Shown piece by piece: positions 1 to 11,212 of a DNA stretch of 64,000 nucleotides. Both the position numbers and the translations under genes were made by a program. The notes below the pieces were generated by a model. The model searched no databases, was not told where the DNA came from, and saw only the letters and a list, made by a program, of their open reading frames with translations. The stretch lies in NCBI RefSeq assembly GCF_028372415.1, contig NC_092872.1:15280479-15344478 (forward strand), written 5' to 3'. The stretch is from Notamacropus eugenii (Eukaryota; Chordata; Mammalia; Diprotodontia; Macropodidae). Numbering within the stretch: the stretch's first letter is position 1; every line of letters starts with the position of its first letter.

Positions 1-379
1 GACTAGAGAAATTTATTTGCCGTACTTCTTACCACCACCATTACCCCCTCCACCAGTGTTCTATGTCACTCAGAATCCTCTGTAGCAAAAGATCATTGCT
101 ATAATGAGTAGTTTAGGTAAATTAAATAAGAGGATAATAAAATCAATAAGAAAAGGCGTATGAATTATAGAGGTGCAACACGTCACTCAGAAGATCCAAC
201 ATCTCAAAGGAATCAAGCTCATTTAGGTTGATGTGCATTTCCCTAAGCCGCAGTTTTACCAGTTGAATTATGGATTGTGGAACTAGAAGAATCAGAGTCT
301 GGTCATATATATCCAGATTCCCAGATGCAGCACAGAGCAGAAGGAGACACAACCCAATCTGGAAATAGATACAACAGCT
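1..379. other. Unassigned non-coding DNA
   Basis: I see no recognisable gene or repeat here. A 69-codon minus-strand frame at 143-352 has no family resemblance and is probably chance. Confidence 0.4.
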
Positions 380-472
380 TCAAGTCTATCTTCCATTTCC
401 TTCTTTGTATCCCCGCACTTGGCATAGTCTTAGACGTATAGGAATTACTTAAGAAATGTTGTTGACTTGATT
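380..472 (+). mobile_element. L2 LINE 3' end fragment
   Basis: The text runs 'ttgtatccccgcacttggcatag', then a degraded 'taggaattacttaagaaatg' ending near 'ttgacttg'. This is the usual L2 3' end (…cccagcacttagcacagtgcctggcacatagtaggtgcttaataaatg) in plus orientation. It is short and old. Confidence 0.5.
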
Positions 473-554
473 TGCCTTCACCATGAGCTCCTTGAAGTGT
501 CTTTTAACTTGGTCTTTTCAGGGTACTCACTTCTGTGGTTCAAGCACTTCATAG

Positions 555-625
555 GATCAGATATTTAGAACTTGAAGGAATATTTAGATCTCAGGGGCCA
601 TAAGTCCTTGAGGTCTCATACTCAT
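555..625 (-). mobile_element. Possible MIR-type SINE fragment
   Basis: The words 'ataggatcagatatttagaacttgaagg' followed by 'tttagatctcag' resemble the antisense 3' part of a MIR copy (ataggatcataggtttagagctggaaggg…). Short and weak. Confidence 0.3.
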
Positions 626-779
626 TGGGAAGACCAGTAATTAAAAACTAACCAAGGTCCTTCCTCAGGCTCCAAATCTAGTAATTGTCTCAAACTGCCT
701 ATAGAACATAACTTCATATCTCACTAGTTTCTCAAACTCAATTTGTCACAAATTAAGCTTATATCTTTTCTTGAAGACT

Positions 780-1668
780 ACTCCTTTTCTTAACTTTGTT
801 ATTTTAATCTTTGGTATTATCATTCACTCATGTTTGAAACTTGGTGACATATTTGACTTCTCTTTCTCCCTCACCTCTGCTATTCAATTAGTTACCAAGA
901 TCTGTAAAGTCTATTTCTACAATAAATCTCTCATCTGTCCTCTCCTGGTTCAGTTTCTACTCTTTATTATAATACTTTCTAATCATATTCTCTCCCTATT
1001 CCAATTCATCCTTCACAGTGCTACTAGATCAATCTTTATGGTGTAGAGATATGTCTACATCCCTTCTTTCCTCAAAACTCCACAATCATTCTATATTGTC
1101 TGTGAAGTATGGAGCTCAAACTTATTTGTTTGGCTTGAAATTTAAGCCCCTCAATCATCTCTAGTAGCACCATATCTTTCTAGACTTTTCTCATACTTCT
1201 CACCTTCATACACTCTGTGGGCCAATCAAACTGAATTATTCATACTCTCTGTAGTTTTCCACTTTCTTGCTATTTCTTACACTGTTTATTTTTTCATTCC
1301 TGAAATATCCCCTTCTCAATCCCACAGACTGCTGAATTTTTATCCACCTTTTAAAATCCAACTCAAATAACACCTCTTATGTGAAGGCTCTTTACTTAAT
1401 GTTCATATGCATAAGGAAGATTGCCCCCCTCTACGCTCACAGATCACTTCGTTTATATCACTCATATGTACTCAGTGTGTATTTTTGCATATCGTAATTT
1501 TTTCTAAGCATCATATCCTCTTACTAGACTACGGGCTCCATGAAAGTAGTTATTACTTACTAAGCTCTGCTCTCATTCTAAGTCTGTGATGCTGATCTAA
1601 GCTTTGCATCTCCCCTAGTGCCTAGCACAGAATAGGTGACTGACGAACATTTATTTAGTTCAATTAAA
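780..1668 (+). mobile_element. L2 LINE, 3' half, degraded
   Basis: Long CT-rich plus-strand text resembles the L2 ORF2 C-terminal and 3' UTR region. It closes with 'gcatctcccctagtgcctag', 'cacagaataggtgactga' and 'aacatttatttagttcaatt', which is the L2 3' terminus. The open frames at 771-1046 and 1407-1589 are remnants or chance, not genes. Confidence 0.65.
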
Positions 1669-1984
1669 CTGAATTGAAACTGGAATTATTCAAGATAGAG
1701 TACAGTTAACTTACAACTTAGGAGGATTTTAATATTGGAAGTCTCCACGTTGAACATCCTCCTGCCACAGCTAAAAATTGTATAAAAGTCATTAGGTTAG
1801 TGTAAAAAATACTTGCATCTTAAAAAGTTATATACATAAAATATACCCAGAAACTTTGTTAAATATAATTTTAAAAAATCACAACTGCTTTCTAGGTCTC
1901 TTAAGAAGAAAAAAAATATTAAGCTTATAATTGGGAAGAAACTGTAGCCTTAATTTCTAGTAGGCATGACCAGTCTTCTTCCTC
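1669..1984. other. Unassigned non-coding DNA
   Basis: AT-rich sequence in which I recognise nothing. Confidence 0.35.
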
Positions 1985-2155
1985 CTCTATCAAATCTCCA
2001 GTTTATCTATAAAAAGAAATAATAAATAACACTTACCTCCTAGAGTTATTATGAAACTCTGATAAGATAATATATGTAAAATGCTTTGTATACCTGAAAG
2101 CACTCTGTAAATAGGAGTTATTATTTTATAAGCATCATTATTGTTATCTTGGCTG
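1985..2155 (+). mobile_element. MIR-type CORE-SINE, 3' half
   Basis: It shows the usual order: a degraded 'cctcatctgtaaa', 'acttacctcctagagttatt', then 'atgtaaaatgctttgtatac', 'ctgaaagcactctgtaaata' and an ATT-rich tail. The tail matches the L2-type 3' end of MIR/Mon-1 SINEs. Confidence 0.7.
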
Positions 2156-2190
2156 CCTATTGTAAAAATCCATAGCTATCTGTATTACTT

Positions 2191-2248
2191 ACACATTACA
2201 CACACATACACACACACACACACATGCACACACACACATACACACACC
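2191..2248. repeat. (CA)n microsatellite, interrupted
   Basis: CA dinucleotides are broken by occasional CATA and CATG units. Confidence 0.9.
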
Positions 2249-2894
2249 ATGTTGATATAGCCTGATAGATCTTAAAGTGTAGTTTAGGAATACTGGCCTC
2301 TGTCTACAGAGATAGATAAGCCACTAACACTATGCAGGAGTACATATGGTGGCAAGCATAGCTCTATGCCTTTGTAATATATTCATCCCAAGAGACAACA
2401 TGGTAAGGCAATCAATTTTGCAATTCAATTTTTTATTCTATTAGTTTTAAAAAGCATATACTTTTCTAGCTCCTTTTGCCTTAAGAAAACACAAAAGGAA
2501 AAGGTGATCCCTAGAAAGTAAAAATAAATAGATATTATTGTTGACATTGACAGGATGCCCTTGCTCTGCAAATCAGATAACTAAGAGTATTAGTCACAGC
2601 TCTCAGAGAGAGCTGTTTCCAACACTATTCTAAGGCAGAATGAAAGGTACGAGGAGAAAGGGAGACAGAATATGAAAATGGGAATAGGGGAAGCATGAAA
2701 GCTGAAGAATGAAGAGTGGGTACCCAAGGGCAGAAAGTAGTCTGTCTGAATGCTAACTTTCATACTCATTAAAATAGAAAATGAATACTCAAGCACAACA
2801 GCAAAACTGCTTCCTAAATCACCACTTTGAAATAAAGTACTGGAAATGCAAAGAAATAGAGAAAAATAGACAAAGGTTGAAGGGATCCCAGATC
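2249..2894. other. Unassigned non-coding DNA
   Basis: A 108-codon minus-strand frame (2590-2916) is Ser/Phe-rich, runs into the adjacent SINE and shows no domain. I regard it as chance. Confidence 0.35.
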
Positions 2895-3045
2895 CCAGAT
2901 CTGCCACTGACTTCACTAGAGATCACTTCCTGATCCATGCCTCCGATTTCTCATCTAGAAAAATGACACAACAATATCTACCATGCATTTGCCTTAGAGA
3001 GATGGTGTTAATGAGATGATGTTTTTGAAGAACTGTGATTCCCTA
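2895..3045 (+). mobile_element. MIR-type CORE-SINE fragment
   Basis: 'gatctgccactgacttcact', 'ttctcatctagaaaaatgac' and 'ttaatgagatgatgttttt' follow the MIR order from mid-body to tail. Confidence 0.6.
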
Positions 3046-3071
3046 GAGGAAAGGAAGCATGTTAGGTGAGA

Positions 3072-3303
3072 GGTTAGGTACTTGGTTCAGTGGACAGAGC
3101 ACTGGATTTAGAGGCAGGAAAACCTGAGGTCAAAATCTACCCCCAGTACTTAGCAGCCATGTATGTGGCCCTGGGCAAGACGATTAAACTTCCAGCTATA
3201 GCTCCCTCATCTATCAAATGGGGATGATGATAGCACCTGCCTCCCAAGATTGCTGAGAGGATTAAATGAGATGTTTGTAAAAACACTTTGTGAACCTTAA
3301 CAC
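3072..3303 (+). mobile_element. MIR-type CORE-SINE, nearly full length
   Basis: The tRNA-like head ('cagtggacagagcactggat', 'aggaaaacctgaggtcaaaa') is followed by 'gtggccctgggcaaga', 'ctccctcatctatcaaatgg' and the tail 'gtaaaaacactttgtgaacc'. All parts of a CORE-SINE with an L2-type tail are present in order. Confidence 0.85.
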
Positions 3304-4685
3304 CCTCTCCTGTGTACTTTTACACCATGAAGCAAGGAGCCCTGAAGAAAGGCTTTTGATGAGCCCTTTTAAAAAGAGGAGAGCAGGCAAGAATAAGGAA
3401 GCAAGCAAAAGAGAGGCTCTGTGAGCAAGCACCCAGAATACAGCACCTCTGAAGAGGTGATAGGGATATTCGCTGAAGCCTGACTCTAAATCACTGAGTG
3501 GATGGCACCATGCAAAGTGCTCTTTGTATGTTGAATGTGATCCTTAATGGTGGGGAGAAGGGAGGAGGGAGTCCTTGTACATTTACAGAACAGCCTTTGT
3601 CCCTGTGGGCTTCCCCACATTTCATACCTATCCATCATTTCATCCACTAGGGAAAGATAAATGGCCTTTTCTAGAGGGAGGATCCAGCAGCTGTTTAATG
3701 GCACCTAGTAGCCTAGTTTGATGATCAGGGAGTCACGAAGGTTATAATACTCCTGGAACCAGCAGGAGGGGCTGGCTGAAGGAGGCAGTGTACAATTATC
3801 TAAATTAGAATGTGGCCAGCGTGCTGTTGATAACATTATTTCATATTAATATTTAATATTTGCTGAGCTCCCGGAGTTTGATAGGTTCTCTAACAGAACT
3901 GAGGAGAGGGCTCCATCCCAGGGGTGTTCCCCGTATAAATCAGGCAGACAGATGAGATGCAGTCTCAACACTAGCAGGAAATGGAGAATACACTCAGTGG
4001 GAGAGAGGGGATCTCAGAGCTATTCACTGTGACACTCAGCTCTGAGTCCTTGAGGCTGGTAGCAGGTTATAGCCTTGTGTAAAAAGGATACAGAGACTGG
4101 ATGACTGGTAGAGATTTCTTTTCAGCAGGTGATATTATAACCCCCTGTAGGGGATGTAGGTTTGACTCTGAAAAGCATTCACTCGTTCCATCTATCCATT
4201 CATTTAACAAGCTTCATTAACCAGGGAGCTTAATAGTATTTAGGCAGCGAGAAGAGATTCAGCAACTGCTGAGGTTTTTGAGGCTAGTCTCCATCAAACT
4301 GAACCCCTCCGACATGTTAAGCAGTTATTAGTTGATAATGTCTCACTGACCTCAGTCTCCCCTACAATGGGAATGGGAGAGGTTTTGGCATTTTCTCATA
4401 ACATGCAGAGCACCAACAAGTTAAAGGGAAAGTCCATGGTATTCATGACCTTTACAATCCAAATCCTATGGATTTCAGAAAGGAATATTGGGAACACAGC
4501 ATTCTCTTCAGTCACTCAAATACATCCTTGCCAGTCCTCATAAGAATAGTGGTGCACATGAGGTCAGAGGTGAGACACAAATGTGGAAACATAGAAGGAA
4601 ATACATAACCAGTTTGAAAATACAAATAAATAGTAAGAGGGTAGAATACACTGGGGAGAGTAGCATGGCTTAAGAATGGAGGCAG
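3304..4685. other. Repeat-poor non-coding stretch
   Basis: No repeat family is recognised across about 1.4 kb. Small frames at 3486-3704 and 4488-4706 lack protein-like features. A sub-region that could be conserved is listed separately. Confidence 0.35.
3735..3960. promoter_or_regulatory. Candidate conserved non-coding element
   Basis: This repeat-free block pairs a complex region with a run of TAAT/ATTA-type homeodomain-like words (around 3796-3860: 'aattatctaaattag', 'tcatattaatatttaatatt'). The call rests only on texture. No conservation data are available, and it could be ordinary unique sequence. Confidence 0.2.
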
Positions 4686-4868
4686 TATAGTATGACAGAG
4701 AGTCAAATGGCCTGGGTTTACATCCTGGCTTTGCCAATTACTTAGCTGTGAGACTTAAGGCACATGACTTAACCTTTCAGGGCCTCAGTTTCCTCCTTTG
4801 CAAAATGAAAGGGTGGAACTAAGAGGCTTCTAAGATCCTGTCCAGCTCTGACACTCAGTGATTCTGAA
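4686..4868 (+). mobile_element. MIR-type CORE-SINE
   Basis: 'ggcctgggtttacatcctgg', 'cttagctgtgagacttaagg', 'cctcagtttcctcctttgca' and 'aagatcctgtccagctctga' are the MIR landmarks in order. Confidence 0.8.
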
Positions 4869-5240
4869 GTCAGACTGAGGATGCTCTTGCATTGCATAGC
4901 TTTCGTTGAGATGCATGTCATTGCTAGCCTCTCTGTCTAGCTCTACGTTATTATTCTTGTTCAGATAACTCTACTGAATAGCTTTCTACTGAAGCCAGAA
5001 AGGAAGATTTAAAAGAACTTCTGAATTCTAGTTCAAAGATATTGCAAATTTCTGCTGCTCAGCACATTGACACTTCAACCATGAAACAAGAGAGTAGTTA
5101 TGACCCCTGAGGGCATCTAGTGTCTATTGACTGAACCAGATGATGGCTATGCATGGAATTGAGAGTGACATGGAACCCTTGACCCTGAAGAGAAGCCTTT
5201 GATATGCATCCCCAATTGGTTTGGCAAATCATTGCAAGCC
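4869..5240. other. Unassigned non-coding DNA
   Basis: I see nothing recognisable. Confidence 0.35.
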
Positions 5241-5855
5241 ACACTCATAGGGATGTCAATCTTCCCATGTCTCTTGATTACACTATATAGCCAACAATGT
5301 TGGATATTGCCAGGTGTCAGTCTCAGTATTATTACTCCCCAAATCTCTGTCGTAGGTTCTCTTCCCTTTCTTCATTGGAGAGCTTGCTGAATTCATTCAC
5401 CTTCATGGGTTCAATCATTACCTCTTTATAATTCCAACATCTACGTATGTAGCCCTTATTTCTCTCCTGATCTCCAGTTCCATGCCTCTAACTTCCTGTT
5501 GGACATAACCATATGGATTTCTAAGCTCTCCATATCTAAAGTCAACATATCCAAAATAAACTGCATCATTCTTGCCCCTAAACTGTCCTCTCCTCCAAAC
5601 TTCCTCAATTGCTTTTGAGAGAATTAACATGATTCTAATCATCCAGGTTCCTCAAGAGTCACCATTCACTCTTCCTTCTCCATACCCCATATATAAACAC
5701 TTGCAAATGTAGTTGATTCTTTCTTCACAACTCTTGCATATATTTGTTGTAAGCACCAAGTAGATTATAAGGCACTTGAGAGCAGAAACCATGTAACTAC
5801 TTCTCTTTGTATCTTCAGTATCTAGCAAAGCATCTCACAAATATAAGGTGTTTAA
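5241..5855 (+). mobile_element. L2 LINE, ORF2 C-terminal region
   Basis: 'aactgtcctctcctccaaac', 'ttcctcaattgc', 'tcctcaagagtcaccattca' and a degraded terminal 'tctttgtatcttcagtatct' match L2 ORF2/3' UTR text in plus orientation. The minus-strand frame at 5418-5642 is antisense to it. Confidence 0.6.
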
Positions 5856-6465
5856 AAAAAGTGGGAGGGAAGGACAGACAGAGAGAGAGAGAGTGAGAAA
5901 AAGAGAGACAAATCTGAGATGTCCATGGAGTCCACATATGCATGGGGACTTATGGATGTCCATTTAGACCTAGAACAAAATGAGGTCTTCACTTCCTTCC
6001 CAAGAAACAGAGAGGAAGAAGCTACTATAAACCTATATATATTTTTTCTCATATTCACAAAATCTTTGAGAATGGTTCATGTTTGCACAAACGTAGGCTT
6101 TCACAAATGATTTTTTAAAGCACACAGTTGCCTGGAAAACATAGATAATATAGGAATTCACTGTATTATTTATTAATTATTTTTTTTCCTGAGTGGAAAA
6201 TAAACTCAGTTTGCAGTATATCCTCAAACAAGGTGTTTCCCCTGTATACATCAAAGTTATGTTAGATAACAGATGTGATGATGGAGGAGATTCAACAGAT
6301 GATGATTCAATAGGTGATGATGACCTGCTGAGTGTCAACATAAAACATAGAGAGATATGTACTCACTGAAGTGAGTACTTTGGATACTTTTCAATGATAG
6401 AAGCAAACCCCTGTTGATGTTGGTACCTTACAAATCACCCTATTCATAGCATTAATCTAATTCAG
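5856..6465. other. Unassigned non-coding DNA
   Basis: A short GA run lies at 5877-5905. Otherwise I recognise nothing. Confidence 0.35.
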
Positions 6466-6625
6466 TACTAATTTAATTTACTAATATTATTATTTACTAA
6501 TTACTAATATTACTAATATTTACTAATTACTAATATTTACTAATATTACTAATTTAATTACTAATTACTAATTAATATTACTAATTCAATATTAATATTA
6601 CATAGTATTAATCTAATTCAATCTA
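6466..6625. repeat. AT-rich tandem tract built on a TACTAATATT-like unit
   Basis: The word 'ttactaat' and its variants recur about a dozen times with irregular spacing. It is a degenerate minisatellite or low-complexity expansion. Confidence 0.8.
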
Positions 6626-6771
6626 ATTGGAATGCTATAAAGCTTCCTCTGTGAAATCCATAGTAGCACAAAAGAGATTGGTCTAACCATTCACCATGGA
6701 AAAATGAAGTAAATGAAAAACAAATATTCCTAGGCCATGCCATGGAATTTAGGAGGCAGTTATTGTATTAG

Positions 6772-6985
6772 TCTGGAGATTCTCAGAATTTTTGAACTTA
6801 GAACCCCTTTACACTATTAAAGATTATTAAGGACCCCAAAGAGCTTTTTACAAATGTGGATTATACCTATTAATATTTACTGTTTTAGAAATGAAAACAT
6901 CTTAGTATTATTATGAAAATAATTTTGACCTTGCAGGTACCCTGAAAGGGTACTGGGAACTGTGGACAATACTTTGAAAATTGAA
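6772..6985. mobile_element. hAT-type DNA transposon, internally deleted
   Basis: The left edge 'gattctcagaatttttgaac' and right edge 'gtggacaatactttgaaaat' are decayed forms of the hAT terminal repeat (CAGNGGTTCTCAAA…). The interior keeps 'gaccccaaagagctttttac', 'cctattaatatttactg' and 'gaaagggtactggg', which I know from an old mammalian hAT-like repeat. The exact family is not assigned. Confidence 0.5.
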
Positions 6986-7019
6986 ATATTAATATAACAG
7001 GACATATATCTTGGATAGA

Positions 7020-7329
7020 CACGGCAGATGGACTGTGAATTGGCCTCACAAATCAATAGAAGGGGACCAGCCTAGATCTGAGAAACTGCTCAGGGCTTTC
7101 AATGATTCCAAACCACTTATGGTCGCAAAAGCACATCTTTTATTGCAACAATTCTCCCAATAATGCCAGATGGCTGGGAGTCAAGGAATACCAATCTATC
7201 AGAATAATCAAAATTACAAGTTACCCTAAGGGCAACAGAAAGATTCATGATGAGTATAAATAAGCCCTTCAAGATTAACAAGGACTAGTTATGTGAGACA
7301 TGGCATACAGAATATCTCGAATATGTATG
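7020..7329. other. Unassigned non-coding DNA
   Basis: Nothing recognised. It may be the upstream continuation of the weak LINE match that follows. Confidence 0.3.
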
Positions 7330-7515
7330 ACCAGACAAGAAATTAAGAGGATCACATAGTGAGAATGAGAAACAACAGATGGATCGACAAAGTGCCACAT
7401 TAGTACTTCGAGATATTAAAAGAACTAGAGGAAAACCTCATTTATGGAGCTACATGGAGAAGATTCACACAGGAGAGGAAAGTGTAGAGGAATTCTGTTC
7501 TGCATCTGTGATGGG
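7330..7515 (+). mobile_element. Possible RTE-like LINE ORF2 C-terminal remnant
   Basis: Plus-strand conceptual translation contains RDIKRTRGKPH preceded by an RNNRWIDKV-like string in another frame. This resembles the conserved RTE C-terminal text (…NRVLHWYPRDIKRPRGRPP…). The frames are broken, and the assignment is tentative. Confidence 0.35.
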
Positions 7516-7664
7516 AATAGCCATATCTGTGAAACCACAGATCCATTAAAGCATCACATAGCATCTGGTTAAAATATTGGCATTAATGCTAAACTTTCAT
7601 GCTTGTTTTGGAGTTTGCCTCATAAGCTTTCATTTCTATATTGGAATTTTGCTTGTGCTCTAGA

Positions 7665-7908
7665 TAATAATGATAATAGCCAACACTGAGTGATTTAGCA
7701 TTGGTCTAGTTCTTTGCATAGATTATCTCCTTTGAGCTTTGCCAACACCCTGAAGGATAGGTGCTATGAATAACTCCATTTCAGAGATGAGGAAACTTGG
7801 TCAAACGGAGGTTAAATACCTTGTCCAGGGTCACAAATTAGGCAAACATTGGTCTTTTGGCTCTGAGTGAATCACTTTGGCTTTAATCACTGATCACCTA
7901 GCAGTGCA
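7665..7908 (-). mobile_element. MIR-type CORE-SINE
   Basis: In antisense order: an ATAATGATAATAGC-type tail, 'cattggtctagttctttgca', 'tttcagagatgaggaaactt', 'aaataccttgtccagggtca' and the head 'tggctctgagtgaatcactt'. Confidence 0.75.
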
Positions 7909-8319
7909 TTTTAGAATTTCTCCATGTCACCAACCAAGAAATTGTTATGAAGCCAGGTGTTGACTTCTTTCTTCTTCTGCCAAATGAGACCACAAAAGAT
8001 CTCACTACAACCCATCCTTGTTGGTTTTCTACTGGGAGAGGGGAGGGGGTTGGTAGTCCTCCAAGATTTGGGGGAATATGAAAGAACATCATTTCCCCTA
8101 CTCTTGGCAGAAAACAAACCAATCTTACCATGCTCTGTCATTCCAAATCCCAGTGATTTCTTTCTTTTCTTTTATGTTACCCATAGCACAGAACCTCAGA
8201 CACTCACTTACCTGGACACTTTTTAATCTTGGCAGCTTCTTATTAATCATATCCCTTCACTGAAACCCCCAGTTGGAATTTCTTCTGAAGATATCAGGAT
8301 GTGGCTCATTTTCTTCCCA
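7909..8319. other. Unassigned non-coding DNA
   Basis: Several overlapping frames of 60-90 codons occur on both strands (7898-8263) with no domain. Opposing frames of this size are expected by chance. Confidence 0.3.
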
Positions 8320-8662
8320 GCTGCTCTCTGTCTCCAGCTTAAAAGTAAAGATTTCTCATATTTCTCTCCCCCATGTACTCTACCTCCAACCAAACTGGGT
8401 TGCTTCCTGTTCCCCATCCACAACGTTTCATCTCTTGCTTTCATTTCTTTGCTCACGTTGTTCTCTATTCCTGAAATCTCCTCCTTCCTCACCTCCACTT
8501 CTTAAAAGCCCTAAATTCCTTCAAAGTTCAGCTTTGCTACTGCTTCCTCTGTGAGACTTTTCCTAACGTCCCCAATTACTAGTGCCCTTTGTCTCCCGAA
8601 ATTACTTGGCATTTACACGTATTTACCTGAGGATGTGCTGCATCCACTCACCCTTGATTCCA
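8320..8662 (+). mobile_element. L2 LINE, ORF2 C-terminal/3' region
   Basis: 'cctgaaatctcctccttcct', 'cttcaaagttcagctttgct' and 'tgtgagacttttcctaacgt' follow the L2 order (…tgcctcctgaaatcc…cttcaaggcccagctcaa…aagcctttcctga…). Confidence 0.65.
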
Positions 8663-8880
8663 TAATGATAGAACATTACAAATATCTCATTTTATCCTCA
8701 CAATAACTTTGGGAGGTAGGTGTTAAGATTACTCGTATTACAGATGAGGAAACTGAAGCAGACAGAGATTCAGTACATTGTTCAGGGTCACCCAGCTAGT
8801 AAGAATCTAAAGCTGGATTTGAACTCATGGCTTCCTGACTCCATGTACAATGCCCTACCCACTATGCTACCTAGTTGCCA
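8663..8880 (-). mobile_element. MIR-type CORE-SINE
   Basis: 'tctcattttatcctcacaat', 'cagatgaggaaactgaagca', 'gggtcacccagctagtaaga' and 'ttgaactcatggcttcctga' are all present in antisense order. Confidence 0.85.
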
Positions 8881-8907
8881 TGTCAGTTCCTTGCAGGCAA
8901 GGACTCC

Positions 8908-8992
8908 CTCAGCTTCAGTTGCCTCATCTGTAAAATGAGGATGATAATAGCTATTATCTTTCAGTGTTGTTGTGAGGATGTTAGTATACATT
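8908..8992 (+). mobile_element. MIR-type CORE-SINE fragment
   Basis: 'gttgcctcatctgtaaaatg' is followed by 'aggatgataatagctatta' and 'gttgttgtgaggatgtta'. This is the mid-body of a plus-oriented MIR. Confidence 0.7.
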
Positions 8993-9490
8993 CTCATTCC
9001 ATCATCATTCAGTTCTTCTTAGGCCAAAACGCAAACTGGCCGCCACATCCTGGGAAGTGAGCCTGGCAAGTTGTCCTGAAGTCCTGTTTCTGGAATCTAA
9101 GTCTAAGTAGAGCAGGGAGGTTAGGGTGGGGGTGGTGGGGAGTGCCAGACCCTCTCTCTTGTTCCTTAGGGAGGAGGGAGGAGGAGATGTGCAAGAAGAT
9201 AAGAGAATGTGGCCTAGTATATTGTAACTCCTCAGTCTTCCTAAGCTCTCTCTTCTTCCAACTTTCTCTTCCCCATAATTTTTAAAAATAAATTCTCTAT
9301 TCTTTTCTTCATTTTCAAGCTATCATGTGGAAAAAAAATTAGGCTCTTTCAGCTTAGTTCTGAAGGAGTAATAATATTAATAATAGGCAGAAATTTAAAG
9401 GAAGTTTGATGTAAAATAGAAAAAAAAAAGACTTTTCTGATGATTAGAGTCCAAAAGTGAAGTGAACCATTTGATGAGGTCAGACAGCCA
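8993..9490. other. Unassigned non-coding DNA
   Basis: A G-rich patch lies at 9115-9185. No gene or repeat is recognised. Confidence 0.3.
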
Positions 9491-9690
9491 GTCCACAAGC
9501 ATTTATCAAGTGTGTAGTGTGTACCAAGCACTGTTCTGTGTGCCAGGGATACAAAAAAGGGGGGAAAGAGTCCTTCCTTCAAGGAGCTTACTTTTCAATG
9601 GGGCAGGCAACATGGAAATGAATAGGGACATATGAGGCAAATACAGTGGGTATGGAAGGAAACTGTGAAAAAAATGATTGTGGGGCAAGG
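9491..9690 (-). mobile_element. L2 LINE 3' end
   Basis: 'cacaagcatttatcaagtgt', 'taccaagcactgttctgtgt', 'caaggagcttacttttcaat' and 'ggggcaggcaacatgg' are the antisense L2 3' end (cattTATTaagcacctactatgtgccaggcact…). Confidence 0.75.
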
Positions 9691-9711
9691 AAATGTTACC
9701 TCTGGCTCTGT

Positions 9712-9833
9712 TTCCATCTCTGTCTCTCTTTGTGTCTCTGTCTCTTTTTGTGTATGTCTTTCTCTGCCTGCCTGCCTGTCTGTCTCTCTCTATCTGCCTG
9801 TCACTATCTGTCTGTCTCTGTCTTTCTGTTTAT

Positions 9834-9923
<90 letters not shown>

Positions 9924-9934
9924 GTCTCTCTCTG

Positions 9935-10020
<86 letters not shown>
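9712..10020. repeat. (CT)n-rich compound microsatellite
   Basis: CTCTGT/CTGC/CTGT units lead into nearly pure CT at 9842-9911 and 9960-10018. All long frames across it (Leu/Ser on plus, Arg/Glu on minus) are translated repeat. Confidence 0.97.
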
Positions 10021-10021
10021 A

Positions 10022-10210
10022 TGTTTCTGCCTAGGAAATTGCAAACATATCAATTCTGTAATCTTGTCCACAGTTCAATAATTGATGGCTTTACCTGCCT
10101 TTGTAATAGCATTCTAAAGAGATCCAGCTGTTGAGTCCTTCTGAAGCAAGGAATTGGCATTCATGGTTTCTTCTTTTTTCTAGGAAGCTTATGGACTTAA
10201 TTAATTAAGA
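10022..10210 (+). repeat. Local direct duplication, copy A
   Basis: This follows the CT array directly. It shares 'taatcttgtccacag', 'actttacctgcct'-like, 'aaagagat.cagctgttgag' and 'ggcattc' landmarks, in the same order and orientation, with 11213-11405. Identity is about 80% by eye. Family unknown. Confidence 0.75.
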
Positions 10211-11035
10211 AGCAATTCTTGGTCAAGTATAGGTTATTCTAGATGGCCTTCAAGATTCCTTCTAACACTAATACTCTATAATCTATTAATATTATAATTC
10301 TGTGACAAGTACATTTTTCAGATGACTGAAGCTTGCCAAAACTTTTTTAAAATAACCATTTGGATGGACACTTTTTAAAAAAATTAGAAGTCCAAAACTG
10401 GATACCTCCCTGCCTCCTTAGACAGAGTATACTGAACATAATTGAATCTTCACAACAATTTTAATTATGAGCCTTCATCATGATATCATGCTGTTTCCAT
10501 GATCTCTCAGGGACTATCAAGTTGCTTGGGATTATTATTCCCTACAACAAATGGTCCTAGTTAGATGTGATTTTATAGTTTTGGGGCTGTTTTTTAATAG
10601 GTTTTCTGAATCTTTCCCCACTATAGGAATGTCAGCTATTTTCTCCCCTGGTTGCCAGTGTTTTCTAAAGATCTGCCTTCATCTTCTAATATCTTCTAAT
10701 ATCACATTTTAGAAAGATTTCCATTAAAATGAGATTTTTTTGGTGTGTTTTAAATTTTGGCATTTAAGTAAGTAAGTTTTATTTGTCTAAAAACTTTACT
10801 TATTTAATGAAGTCAGAGAATCAAGTGGTCCTTTCCCTCCTGCCCTGTTCTACTGGGCCATTAGGAGCCAATGCAGTGTCTGGATTGCACAAATCATTTA
10901 GAATCTAAAAAGCAGTTAAATCATATGACTGGGAAAAGGAACATCTAGTTTCATCTAAATCCACTTTCTCTTCATGATAAGAATGATAATCACCACAAAC
11001 ATATATTGGTAGGCTACGTTGTTTAATTTTTTTAA
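10211..11035. other. Unassigned non-coding DNA
   Basis: AT-rich, no recognised gene or repeat. The small direct repeat 'atcttctaatatcttctaat' lies at about 10683-10702. Confidence 0.3.
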
Positions 11036-11133
11036 TCATCTCTCCCTCTGTCTCTGTCTCTTTCTGTCTCTATGTGTCTCACTGTTTTTCCTGTCTTTTT
11101 TCTATCTCCTCTGTTTCTCTGTCTCTCTCTGTT

Positions 11134-11184
<51 letters not shown>

Positions 11185-11190
11185 GTCTCC
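11036..11190. repeat. CT/CTGT-rich compound microsatellite
   Basis: TCTG/TCTC units, with a clean (CTGT)n block near 11132-11168, then CT. It precedes duplication copy B as the larger array precedes copy A. Confidence 0.95.
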
Positions 11191-11212
11191 GTTTTTCGGC
11201 CTCTTTAATTTA

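Noticed and set aside
3072-3303. tRNA-like heads of CORE-SINEs as tRNA genes
   Set aside because: They are SINE 5' parts without a full cloverleaf. Only 53195-53267 has all arms and an anticodon loop.
9632-10134. Frames of 72-162 codons (Leu/Ser on plus, Arg/Glu on minus)
   Set aside because: They translate the CT/GA microsatellite in all phases. The same applies to the frames at 11019-11352, 32136-32374 and 42400-42929.
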